Position numbers and translations under genes: made by a program. Below, one piece after another: positions 1 through 5,317 of a stretch of 6,980 nucleotides of DNA. Source of the stretch: Dehalococcoidales bacterium. Lineage in GTDB: Bacteria > Chloroflexota > Dehalococcoidia > Dehalococcoidales > UBA5760. Each line of letters opens with the position of its first letter. The stretch's first letter is position 1. Where the stretch lies: NCBI GenBank assembly GCA_028717305.1, contig JAQUOC010000074.1, forward strand, positions 1-6,980. Reading direction: 5' to 3'. The notes under the pieces are model-generated. The model did not search any database. It worked only from the letters and a program-made list of their open reading frames with translations, and was not told where the DNA came from.

Positions 1-1
1 T

Positions 2-178
2 AACCTGGCTGCTATAGATCGCGCATTGAAAAAAATCGATGCGGGAACGTATGGCATGTGTGAAGATTGCGGGCAACCTATTGATCCAGTACGACTGGAA
101 GCATTACCACATACTATTAACTGCTTAGTATGTAGTAGCGCAAAAACAGCTTGTGCGATAGATAAGGTAGGTCTTTAA
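2..178 (+). CDS. TraR/DksA-type C4 zinc-finger protein, C-terminal part (cut by window edge)
   Basis: The frame is open from the left edge and ends at TAA 176-178, leaving 58 residues of the C-terminus. The visible part has the family signature GTYGMCEDCG followed by PVRLEALPH and a closing C-x2-C, giving the classic C-x2-C-x17-C-x2-C zinc site. Family members such as DksA and TraR insert a coiled coil into the RNA polymerase secondary channel and modulate initiation, often under stress. That role is family knowledge and is not shown here. The N-terminal coiled coil lies outside the window. The complete gene at 483-875 is a paralog: over 44 aligned residues around the finger I count 25 identities, including all four cysteines. 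The residues after the finger diverge. This copy probably belongs to the same operon as the next genes. Confidence 0.85.
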   Translation, partial: NLAAIDRALKKIDAGTYGMCEDCGQPIDPVRLEALPHTINCLVCSSAKTACAIDKVGL

Positions 179-186
179 AGGGATGA

Positions 187-285
187 TGCAGTGCTAGTCC
201 AGTGATAGATGCAGTGAGTTATGGCAAATGCAGGCTTTGTGGTGGCTACGCAGTGCTTTATGAACTATATAAAAGGGGGGTACTT
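187..285 (+). pseudogene. Remnant of a small C4 zinc-ribbon gene
   Basis: The residues encoded here, DAVSYGKCRLCGGYAVLYEL and then YKRG, align with EAVRYGKYRLCGECASRYEL and AKRRG in the intact zinc-ribbon protein at 900-1148. The fragment starts about 10 bases after the TraR stop, the same relative position as the intact gene behind its own TraR gene. The N-terminal half, including the first C-x2-C, is missing. The last zinc cysteine has become tyrosine (CGEC to CGGY), and an in-frame TGA lies at 184-186. The frame runs without a stop into the DUF5679 gene at 286, so the two could be read as one 95-residue ORF from GTG 202. No Shine-Dalgarno sequence precedes that GTG. I read this as decay of one copy of a duplicated gene. 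A real fused protein is possible but less likely. Confidence 0.6.
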
Positions 286-489
286 ATGAAAACTGCCTAT
301 TGTTTCAATTGTCAACAAGTCAGGATGGTAAAGAACCCAAAACAGATCCGAATTAACAATAGACCGGCGGTGGAGGGTACTTGCCCCGTTTGTGGGGAAG
401 AAATATTCAGAATAGCTAGCACCCATTCTAATAGTGATAGGTCCGGAGTAAGAGACCATGAAGTCATCAGGGAAGGAGCAAAGTGGTAA
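286..489 (+). CDS. DUF5679-family zinc-ribbon protein, with C-terminal extension
   Basis: This is a 67-residue protein. Residues 4-43 follow the DUF5679 pattern: AYCFNC near the N-terminus, a KNPKQI stretch, NNRPAVEG, then CPVCG and FRI. The zinc ligands would be C6, C9, C33 and C36. The family's function is unknown, and the fold is presumably a small zinc ribbon. About 24 residues follow FRI (polar, with no recognisable domain), whereas the other copy in this window (5318-5455, minus strand) stops almost at once. ATG 286 is chosen because AAGGGGGG (273-280) sits five bases upstream. A longer frame opens at GTG 202 but lacks a ribosome-binding site and covers a decayed gene. The 3' end overlaps the following TraR gene by 7 bases, which suggests translational coupling. 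Confidence 0.8.
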   Translation: MKTAYCFNCQQVRMVKNPKQIRINNRPAVEGTCPVCGEEIFRIASTHSNSDRSGVRDHEVIREGAKW

Positions 490-875
490 CAGAATTAAGC
501 GCAATTAGATTCGATCTCGAGCAGGAGCTCAGGAGATTAATTGAGGAGCTAGACCAGTTAAGATCTAATGATAACAATTATCAAGAGCAGCAAAGAGCCA
601 GTTCTATTAACAAAACGGGGGAAGCGGTGGACGCAGTGACAAATCTAGAGAGACGATTGGTTCTGGAGGCTCATATAAAAGATAGCCTAGATTCTGTAGA
701 GCAGGCTCTGCAGAAAATTAGTGCGGGGACATACGGCATCTGTGAAGATTGTGGGAAACCTATCAGTCCAGTACGGATGGAAGTAGTGCCGCACGCTGAT
801 CGCTGTATAGACTGTAGCATTGCGAGACTGAATAGAGTATATAGACTGCAATATCGTGAAAATGAACGTAATTAG
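483..875 (+). CDS. TraR/DksA-type C4 zinc-finger transcription regulator
   Basis: This is a complete 130-residue protein. Residues 1-80 are charged and helical, rich in Glu, Leu, Arg and Gln, and fit the antiparallel coiled coil of the family. Residues 81-111 are the zinc finger, GTYGICEDCG...PVRMEVVPH...CIDC, with C87, C90, C108 and C111 in C-x2-C-x17-C-x2-C spacing. DksA/TraR relatives bind in the RNA polymerase secondary channel, so a regulatory role is inferred from family. The GTG start at 483 has AAGGAG four bases upstream (473-478), which is slightly close but strong, and it overlaps the upstream stop. The next gene starts 24 bases after this one ends. The length is close to that of common DksA-like proteins. 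The 2-178 fragment is a diverged paralog. Confidence 0.88.
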   Translation: MVTELSAIRFDLEQELRRLIEELDQLRSNDNNYQEQQRASSINKTGEAVDAVTNLERRLVLEAHIKDSLDSVEQALQKISAGTYGICEDCGKPISPVRMEVVPHADRCIDCSIARLNRVYRLQYRENERN

Positions 876-899
876 AGGACTAAAATCCCGGAACAGATA

Positions 900-1148
900 A
901 TGAGCGATCCTTTTGATTCAGTAAAAATGAAGATAACACGGGAACTTCGGCAGCCGGTAAAATCCGGGCTGATATTGGGTACACCTGCTGCCAGCAGAGT
1001 GATATGCCATAACTGTGGGTATGCCCGGCCGATAGCAGAGGCGGTTCGTTACGGGAAATACAGACTTTGCGGCGAATGCGCGTCGCGTTACGAGCTGGCT
1101 AAAAGAAGGGGTACCGTAAGAAGTATCGGGGAATTTGTGCTTGACTGA
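900..1148 (+). CDS. Small C4 zinc-ribbon protein of unknown function
   Basis: This 82-residue protein has four cysteines, C36, C39, C57 and C60, in C-x2-C-x17-C-x2-C spacing, the same spacing as in the TraR finger. The surrounding sequence (ICHNCGYARPIAEAVRYG...LCGECASRYELAKRR) lacks the GTYG and PVRLE signature, so I do not place it in the DksA family. The N-terminal 34 residues are polar with no motif I know. It follows the TraR gene by 24 bases, and the same pairing occurs in the damaged copy at 2-285, so the two genes have probably travelled together. No good Shine-Dalgarno sequence lies near ATG 900. ATG 927 is an alternative but has none either. The product may be an RNA polymerase or nucleic-acid accessory factor, but that is a guess. 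Confidence 0.75.
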   Translation: MSDPFDSVKMKITRELRQPVKSGLILGTPAASRVICHNCGYARPIAEAVRYGKYRLCGECASRYELAKRRGTVRSIGEFVLD

Positions 1149-1207
1149 CTGCCTGTACTGGTAAAAAGGCTTTTGACGGAACAAACGAGTAATGAAGAGT
1201 GATAAAA

Positions 1208-1408
1208 ATGCTGTCACTGGAGAGGAGCAAAAGAACCTGGCTGCGAATCATGATCTACCTCAAAGGTGGCGGCTTTTGCAGTGGATATATAGATTGTTCG
1301 TATTACCGGTTACTGGACGTACTCAATAATACGCTACCCATGACGACACAACATAACGAGGAATACCTGATTTTTAAGAAAGCTAGGGCCGATTGTATCA
1401 AAAGGTAA
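1208..1408 (+). CDS. Small hypothetical protein
   Basis: This is a 66-residue frame starting at ATG 1208. GAAGAG (1194-1199) lies eight bases upstream, a modest ribosome-binding site. GTG 1199 would add three residues without improving that. The sequence has a WLRIMIYLKGGGFCSGYI beta-like stretch, then RLLDVLNN, then EYLIFKKARAD. This layout (strand, turn, a G-Y-I strand, a short R-L-L-D-x-L-N helix, then a strand ending near a conserved Ala) loosely recalls small DUF6812-like beta proteins found in many bacteria. The resemblance is from memory and weak. It lies in the same direction as its neighbours, 59 bases after the zinc-ribbon gene. An overlapping minus-strand frame at 1303-1566 shows no start signal or family resemblance and is treated as a shadow. 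Confidence 0.5.
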   Translation: MLSLERSKRTWLRIMIYLKGGGFCSGYIDCSYYRLLDVLNNTLPMTTQHNEEYLIFKKARADCIKR

Positions 1409-1502
1409 GATATTGCAGGAATAGCTGGTATGAGCAAAGGAGATACTTTGATCATGGGGTTAACCGGGAACATGTTTCTCTGGTGGAAGAGGTTACGCAT
1501 AT

Positions 1503-1673
1503 ATGAGCAACGGTCAAACGTTTGAAACATCGGAAGAACAGAGCGCTGAGATAGTATCTCAGACAATGAAGCTAATCATCGCTTTGAACGGATCACAACT
1601 TAAGGAAATCCGGAGGTTCGTCGATACGCTTCTTCAAATCCGTCACCGTCAGGGCAAAAAAGACGAGGAATAG
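1503..1673 (+). CDS. 56-residue hypothetical protein
   Basis: A short open frame runs from ATG 1503 to TAG 1671-1673. GGAAGAGG (1485-1492) lies ten bases upstream, a fair ribosome-binding site. The product begins with a polar segment (SNGQTFETSEEQSAE). It continues with an amphipathic region, IVSQTMKLIIALNG and then LKEIRRFVDTLLQIRHR, likely two helices separated at NGS, and ends in a charged tail, GKKDEE. It has no cysteine, signal peptide or membrane segment. The helical hairpin layout would suit a small dimeric or partner-binding protein, but I recognise no family. The strong AGGAGG of the next gene begins four bases after its stop, which suggests the two are co-translated. Confidence 0.55.
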   Translation: MSNGQTFETSEEQSAEIVSQTMKLIIALNGSQLKEIRRFVDTLLQIRHRQGKKDEE

Positions 1674-1689
1674 AATAGGAGGCGAAAAG

Positions 1690-1785
1690 ATGGGGAAGGA
1701 AGGAAAAGAAAAGCAAGCAGACCGGAAGGCACAGAAAAAAACAGCAGCATATCTGAAAAAAGGACCGAAAGTAAAGTCGAAGTGA
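1690..1785 (+). CDS. 31-residue lysine-rich peptide
   Basis: ATG 1690 follows a consensus AGGAGG (1677-1682) with a seven-base spacer, one of the best initiation sites in the window. The frame ends at TGA 1783-1785. The product is extremely basic: MGKEGKEKQADRKAQKK, then TAAYLKKGPKVKSK. It has no hydrophobic core and would be disordered alone, so binding to nucleic acid or to an acidic partner is a reasonable but untested idea. A second peptide of similar make-up lies at 3432-3542 and ends in NPGRKVK, comparable with the GPKVKSK end here. The strong ribosome-binding site is the main reason to believe in this gene, because codon statistics mean little at this length. Confidence 0.55.
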   Translation: MGKEGKEKQADRKAQKKTAAYLKKGPKVKSK

Positions 1786-1953
1786 CGGACTTTACAGCTT
1801 GTGGGATTGAAACCATAGGGCGTCTTACAAACTAGGGCGGAGGCTAAATACCTGATGCACCATGTTAGGTGCCCTGCTGGTCGAGTTCACTGGTTAAAGA
1901 ATCCGTAGCAATCTCAAAAAGAAGTGGATTCAATTATGATAGGAGGAAGTTAG
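1786..1953 (+). other. Non-coding leader upstream of the universal stress gene, with hairpin potential
   Basis: This is a gene-free gap of 168 bases, long for this compact arm. It contains GCACC and GGTGC arms around 1857-1873 (six-base loop) and a GAATCC (1899-1904) / GGATTC (1926-1931) inverted pair with a 21-base loop, just before the AGGAGG (1941-1946) of the next gene. All reading frames I checked are interrupted. It could be a structured 5' leader, the scar of a lost gene, or a fragment of a mobile-element end. I recognise no known riboswitch, and the short GGTCGAGTTC stretch is not enough for a tRNA. Confidence 0.3.
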
Positions 1954-2469
1954 ATGTATAAAAAAATACTTGTCCCGTTAGATGGCTCGGAATTTGGCGA
2001 GTATGTTCTTGATCATGTTAAAGCGATAGCAAAAGGGTGTCAGGTTAAAAAGTTAACCCTTCTGCAGGTAATTGAGCTACCTTCATTTTCATTCAAGGCT
2101 GGTAAAAAGTTACTTGCCAACTACCATGAGGTAGATGACAAGTTTGAGAGATCTGTTCAAGATTATCTTTCCCAGGTGGCCAAGACGTTGAAGAAGAGCG
2201 GCGTAAATGCTGAGATTGCTACGAAACGTATTACCCATGGATCGGCGGCCGATGGAATACTTGACTATGCTAAGGAGAATGGTGTTGACCTGATTATTAT
2301 GACTACCCATGGAAAGTCAGGGCTAACGAGTTGGCATTTCGGTAGTGTAGCCAACAAAGTAACCAGAGATTCTCCAATTCCCGTACTTATAGTTACCCCG
2401 AGCGGGTTCCGGACTGGTCGATACGAGCAGACGCGGGTTGACCAGCAATCAGTGTCAGCCCGCTGTTAA
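1954..2469 (+). CDS. Universal stress protein, single UspA domain
   Basis: This 171-residue cytoplasmic protein has one Usp domain covering about residues 1-148. The N-terminus YKKILVPLDGSE is the first strand and loop of the family, with D10 at the nucleotide-contacting position. The glycine loop reads MTTHG, nine residues, then GS (G120, G130, S131), followed by VANKV and the final strand PVLIV. This matches the G-x2-G-x9-G-S/T ATP-binding loop of ATP-binding Usps, except that the first Gly is Thr, a common variation. ATP binding is therefore likely. Residues 149-171 form a polar tail absent from the minimal domain. The start is fixed by AGGAGG 1941-1946, seven bases upstream of ATG. Usps are typically induced by starvation, hypoxia or other stress. 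Direct partners here are unknown, although a tandem Usp lies about 1.7 kb downstream on the same strand. Confidence 0.92.
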   Translation: MYKKILVPLDGSEFGEYVLDHVKAIAKGCQVKKLTLLQVIELPSFSFKAGKKLLANYHEVDDKFERSVQDYLSQVAKTLKKSGVNAEIATKRITHGSAADGILDYAKENGVDLIIMTTHGKSGLTSWHFGSVANKVTRDSPIPVLIVTPSGFRTGRYEQTRVDQQSVSARC

Positions 2470-2510
2470 GGACAGACTATTATGCTGACCAAGGTATTAC
2501 TCCTTCAGCC

Positions 2511-2554
2511 TTGATTCTCAGGATACTTTCGTAACTAGCAGCAGTGAGAATCAA
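2511..2554 (+). repeat. Perfect 10-bp inverted repeat upstream of the methyltransferase-like gene
   Basis: TTGATTCTCA at 2511-2520 is exactly complementary to TGAGAATCAA at 2545-2554, with a 24-base spacer. It lies between the Usp gene and the preferred start (2637) of the next gene. There is no T-run after it, so it does not look like a terminator. It could be a two-half-site operator or a leader stem. No decisive promoter was found beside it. Confidence 0.5.
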
Positions 2555-2636
2555 TTATCAGAGAGGGGGGAACAACGGAAAAGGAATAGTAACCTATCTG
2601 AGGGAAGGACAAGTACGGACTGAAGGGAGGAACACA

Positions 2637-3392
2637 GTGTCCGGCTACACATTTAGTAAGATCGGAGCCGCAGGGGATCTTATGAACCAAGGCGAAGGAG
2701 AAACACCCGACGCTGTATGTGAGCTTCTCTACGATCTGGCCAGAGACGTACCCGAAGCTCAGGTTATTGTTGCGGTGGATAAGGAAAGGGGTGAAGCTAC
2801 CGCGTTTCTGGTCAGAGGTTCTAAGGAAGGCAAGCAAAGTAGGGTGTTTAGCTTCGCATTACAAAAAGAAGGCCCGGAATTCACCATCAACCTGGATAAG
2901 GATAACGGGCAGAATATCCTGGTGTTACGGCATGAACTGGATGAGGATGCTACCAGGAGGTGGAAGGATGAGATAGGTTTGTTGTGGGTCAATGCTTTCA
3001 ATGAGTATCAGGATCTGAAGAGAATATTAAGATGCTGGCAATGTCACTTATCTCCAGATGCCAGAGTAGTTGTAAATAGCTGCGACCAACCGGGGACGAC
3101 GCGAGTTCTCAAAGAATACCTCGGCGAGCTGGGTGATCTAAAACACGAACGGACTATCGGAAATGCGATGGTACTCACAGTTGATCGTTGCACACACCAC
3201 TGGATGATCGATTCAGATAATCTAGGGGTCTGTAAACATTGTGGTAGGAAGAGAAACTTCAAAAAGATGATAAACGAAGCTAAAGAGGCCGAAACGGGAA
3301 GAATAAAAGGGCACGTCAGCAAGACAAAAGCAGTCAAACATACGAATACTGGTACCAAAACAAGGAGTAGTAAGACAAGATATCGTAGCTAA
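2637..3392 (+). CDS. Degenerate class I methyltransferase-like protein with C-terminal zinc motif
   Basis: This protein has 251 residues from GTG 2637, chosen because GGGAGG (2625-2630) lies six bases upstream. GTG 2544 would add 31 residues but sits in an inverted repeat. Residues 43-75 align without gaps to the start of Methyltransferase_24-type enzymes (IVEIGS-x2-G-x-ST...GSKEG), but the glycine and acidic positions are changed: Glu to A46, Gly to D48 and Ser to A54, with G52, T55 and GSKEG retained. The acidic residue after strand 2 is missing (FSFAL). The DGDHSY metal/substrate motif appears as N119-AFNEY, and the later HD as N147-S148. Residues 182-209 carry C185-x-H187-H188-W...C199-x2-C202, a likely zinc site. 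A Lys/Arg/Thr-rich tail follows. I infer a catalytically dead methyltransferase fold used for binding. It could also be a very divergent active enzyme or another fold. Confidence 0.65.
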   Translation: MSGYTFSKIGAAGDLMNQGEGETPDAVCELLYDLARDVPEAQVIVAVDKERGEATAFLVRGSKEGKQSRVFSFALQKEGPEFTINLDKDNGQNILVLRHELDEDATRRWKDEIGLLWVNAFNEYQDLKRILRCWQCHLSPDARVVVNSCDQPGTTRVLKEYLGELGDLKHERTIGNAMVLTVDRCTHHWMIDSDNLGVCKHCGRKRNFKKMINEAKEAETGRIKGHVSKTKAVKHTNTGTKTRSSKTRYRS

Positions 3393-3431
3393 ATTGTGAC
3401 CAATCCAATACTTTAAGGAGACATAGCGATT

Positions 3432-3542
3432 ATGAAGAGTAAATCGGTTGCACAAAGAGAGGAAGAGCGTAGGAATCACAAGAAAGCTCTTAAACAGGCC
3501 AAGAAAAAGCAAGTGAAAAACCCCGGTAGGAAAGTGAAGTAA
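3432..3542 (+). CDS. 36-residue lysine/arginine-rich peptide
   Basis: ATG 3432 is preceded by AAGGAG (3415-3420) with an eleven-base spacer, and the frame ends at TAA 3540-3542. The product reads MKSKSVAQREEERRNHKK, then ALKQAKKKQVKNPGRKVK. It is a highly charged, probably helical segment with a basic end and no cysteines or hydrophobic core. It resembles the 31-residue peptide at 1690-1785 in composition and in its G-x-KVK-like terminus, so the two may be related or analogous. It sits 39 bases after the methyltransferase-like gene and is probably co-transcribed with it. It may bind nucleic acid, but no family is recognised. The minus-strand frame 3222-3512 across it is treated as a shadow. 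Confidence 0.5.
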   Translation: MKSKSVAQREEERRNHKKALKQAKKKQVKNPGRKVK

Positions 3543-3619
3543 AAATGCCTGTTCCCTAAGTATAGTTTCTTACATCCAAGAACGGTAAAAGGTGTGAATC
3601 TGAAAGAGAGGTGACAAAA

Positions 3620-3925
3620 ATGTTCGCCAAGAAAAAGGATACTGTACGGTCAGTCTCACCTATCGAAGAACTAACTACCAGAATATTGGCTCTAATCGAT
3701 GATCAGGAAATTGTTCACAAGCTGCCAGAGTTCTATGGTAACGAATTGGCTATAGTAAGCCTGAACCCAGATTATCAACACGGTGGTAAAAAATACAGGA
3801 TACTCCTAGAGCGTACCATCGACGGCCAACCGAGTGGCCAGAGGCGTACCTCCTGGGATTCCGATAAGGCAAAGGAACTGGCCAAGTGGATCCTGGAGCG
3901 TAATGGCATACCGTTCCAGCTGTGA
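3620..3925 (+). CDS. Hypothetical protein, 101 residues
   Basis: The frame runs from ATG 3620 to TGA 3923-3925. GAGAGGTG just upstream (3605-3612, seven-base spacer) favours this ATG over GTG 3611, which lies inside that site. The product starts with a basic segment, MFAKKKDTVRS, and a helix, SPIEELTTRILALIDD. A probable beta region follows (ELAIVSLNPDY, then KKYRILLERTIDGQPSG). It ends with WDSDKAKELAKWILERNG, a helix with a W-x-S-D-K-x-K-E-x-A-x-W-I pattern. There are no cysteines or catalytic motifs. The mixed alpha/beta layout looks like a small folded domain of about 80 residues, but I do not know the family. It lies in the gap between the small-peptide gene and the tandem Usp, in the same direction. 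That context alone suggests a stress-related role. Confidence 0.7.
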   Translation: MFAKKKDTVRSVSPIEELTTRILALIDDQEIVHKLPEFYGNELAIVSLNPDYQHGGKKYRILLERTIDGQPSGQRRTSWDSDKAKELAKWILERNGIPFQL

Positions 3926-4128
3926 ATAAATTGTCACTCTCTCGATTCTTGGATATTGTCTGCTGAATTAGAAGTACATGATTTACGTAGTATCTATACC
4001 TGTCTTATTTCAAAAACAGGATCAGTATACGGTTATTAAAAGGGGGACTCCCGGGATAGTCTGCAGCAGTGAATAAACCACATTCCCTAGCTACAAACAA
4101 ATCCTAACAAAATGGTTGAGGTGATTAA
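3926..4128 (+). other. Intergenic region with hairpins before the tandem Usp gene
   Basis: This is a 203-base gap with no supported ORF. It contains CCTGT (3999-4003) and ACAGG (4016-4020) around a 12-base loop, flanked by weakly complementary GTAT...ATAC ends. It also contains GGACTCCCGGGATAGTC near 4046-4062, which can pair GACT with AGTC and carries a CCCGGG core. The Usp ribosome-binding site GAGGTGAT follows at 4118-4125. A promoter for the Usp gene may lie here, since the gap is the widest in the left arm, but no convincing -35/-10 pair was seen. No U-run marks a clear terminator. Confidence 0.35.
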
Positions 4129-5091
4129 GTGAACGAGAAGATATTGGTTCCTCTGGATGGGTCTAAAACAGCGGAAATTGTCCTGCCATATGCTGTAGAG
4201 TTCGTTGGTAGACTTGGTGGCCAATTGATTTTGGCCAAAGTTTCCGCACCAAATTCAAGGTGCGCCGAGCAACTTCACCGCAATTACTTGGCCGTAGTTA
4301 CAGAACAAGTGGGACAAATTCTTAATTACCAGTTTGGTGGAAAACCAGCGGCGGTTCAGGGGCAGGTTTTAACAGGAAACCCATCCCTGGAAATCTTACG
4401 CTATTCCGATGATAACAACGTTGGGCTAATAATCATGTCGGGTCGGGACTGCAACGATGATGGCCCCTGTATCATCAATTGTATCGCAGAGAAAGTCCTT
4501 CGCGCCGCGAATCAATCGGTGTTACTGGTCAAGTCTCTGGTCAATGATAGAGCTCTACAAAGGAAAAAGCTAATAAAAAGGATACTGTTACCACTGGATG
4601 GTTCGAGGATCGGAGAAGCAGCTATTCCGACCGCTGAGATGTTGGGACGATTATTGGATGCAGAGCTGGTATTGCTCCATGTAGTGGTACCATCCTCGCT
4701 CCAGTTCGATAGTTTTCATGGCTTCATAACTGAAGAACTAGCGGAGTTGCTTGACCAGGCAGCAAAGGGGGATGAGGAGAGGATAGTTGACGCCACCGAA
4801 TATCTGGGTAACGTAAGTATGTCGCTTAAAGAAAAGGGCTTGACAAGCTCTATTGATGTTATATCAGGTTATCCACCTGATCAGATTGTTAACTATGCTG
4901 AAGCAAATGATATAGATCTTATCGCTATGTCCAGCCACGGCTGGAGCGGTGTCATGAGATGGGCTTTCGGCAGAGTCACCAATAAGGTTCTGCATTCCGG
5001 GAAAACTCCGGTATTAATGGTACGAGCTTATAAGATGACAAAACGGAATCAGAATGAGAAAGCACTATTCAGTATAACAACACAAGAGTAG
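4129..5091 (+). CDS. Tandem universal stress protein, two Usp domains with altered nucleotide loops
   Basis: This 320-residue protein has two Usp domains. Domain 1 (about 1-136) starts with EKILVPLDGSK (D10) and ends with SVLLVK. Domain 2 (about 149-301) starts with KRILLPLDGSR (D157) and ends with PVLMVR. The G-x2-G-x9-G-S loop is lost in domain 1: the HG position is D107 and the GS pair is N117-C118, though IAEKV follows as usual. Three cysteines, C108, C114 and C118, fall in that loop. Domain 2 keeps G271 and G281, but the Ser is R282. Domain 1 therefore probably does not bind ATP, and domain 2 may bind it weakly. Residues 302-320 are a polar tail. GTG 4129 is chosen because GAGGTGAT (4118-4125) precedes it. 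Tandem Usps are common in bacteria under redox or starvation stress. Confidence 0.9.
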   Translation: MNEKILVPLDGSKTAEIVLPYAVEFVGRLGGQLILAKVSAPNSRCAEQLHRNYLAVVTEQVGQILNYQFGGKPAAVQGQVLTGNPSLEILRYSDDNNVGLIIMSGRDCNDDGPCIINCIAEKVLRAANQSVLLVKSLVNDRALQRKKLIKRILLPLDGSRIGEAAIPTAEMLGRLLDAELVLLHVVVPSSLQFDSFHGFITEELAELLDQAAKGDEERIVDATEYLGNVSMSLKEKGLTSSIDVISGYPPDQIVNYAEANDIDLIAMSSHGWSGVMRWAFGRVTNKVLHSGKTPVLMVRAYKMTKRNQNEKALFSITTQE

Positions 5092-5257
5092 TAGTGAAAT
5101 TAAGCGTGACAGGTTTCTGCGTATAATTACTATCAAAAGGCAAATAATCCTCTTGGGAGAAGAGCATCAGGTCAGTGCTTCTTTTGTTCAACCGTTAAAG
5201 TGATTTTTACGTTTATCGCTTTATCATTCGACAAACCTTTCTAGTATGACAGACACA
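5092..5257 (+). terminator. Convergent intergenic stretch with weak hairpins after the tandem Usp
   Basis: There is no gene here. AAAGTGAT (5197-5204) can pair with ATCGCTTT (5215-5222) using one G-U pair around a ten-base loop. A bulged GAAGAGCA/TGCTTC stem lies near 5158-5182 and is followed by TTTT. Either could end transcription of the + genes, but both are weaker than the hairpin at 5258-5295, which may serve both directions. Confidence 0.35.
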
Positions 5258-5295
5258 AATAGAGCTGGATATTCCATCAGATATCCAGCTCTATT
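5258..5295 (-). terminator. Perfect 15-bp hairpin between convergent genes, probable bidirectional terminator
   Basis: AATAGAGCTGGATAT at 5258-5272 pairs exactly with ATATCCAGCTCTATT at 5281-5295 around the eight-base loop TCCATCAG. It begins 22 bases after the stop of the minus-strand DUF5679 gene. On the minus strand the stem is followed by TTTGTGTCT, a short imperfect U-tract. On the plus strand there is almost none. Its position between convergent genes fits a terminator. Confidence 0.7.
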
Positions 5296-5317
5296 ATCAA
5301 ATTCTGCGAGCAAGCTA

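Noticed and set aside
1430..1525. 31-codon frame beginning MSKGDTLIMG on the plus strand
   Set aside because: It has only a weak AGGA upstream, overlaps the better-supported 56-residue gene, and its composition gives no sign of a real protein.
1870..1910. tRNA-like GGTCGAGTTC stretch
   Set aside because: No acceptor stem, anticodon arm or D-arm can be built around it.
2544..2636. N-terminal extension of the methyltransferase-like protein from GTG 2544
   Set aside because: No Shine-Dalgarno sequence lies at a suitable distance, the codon overlaps a perfect inverted repeat, and GTG 2637 has a strong GGGAGG six bases upstream.
3044..3512. Minus-strand frames across the methyltransferase-like gene and the small basic peptide
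   Set aside because: They are hydrophobic and Phe/Leu/Ser-rich, as expected from antisense of Lys/Glu-rich coding DNA, and no ribosome-binding sites are present.
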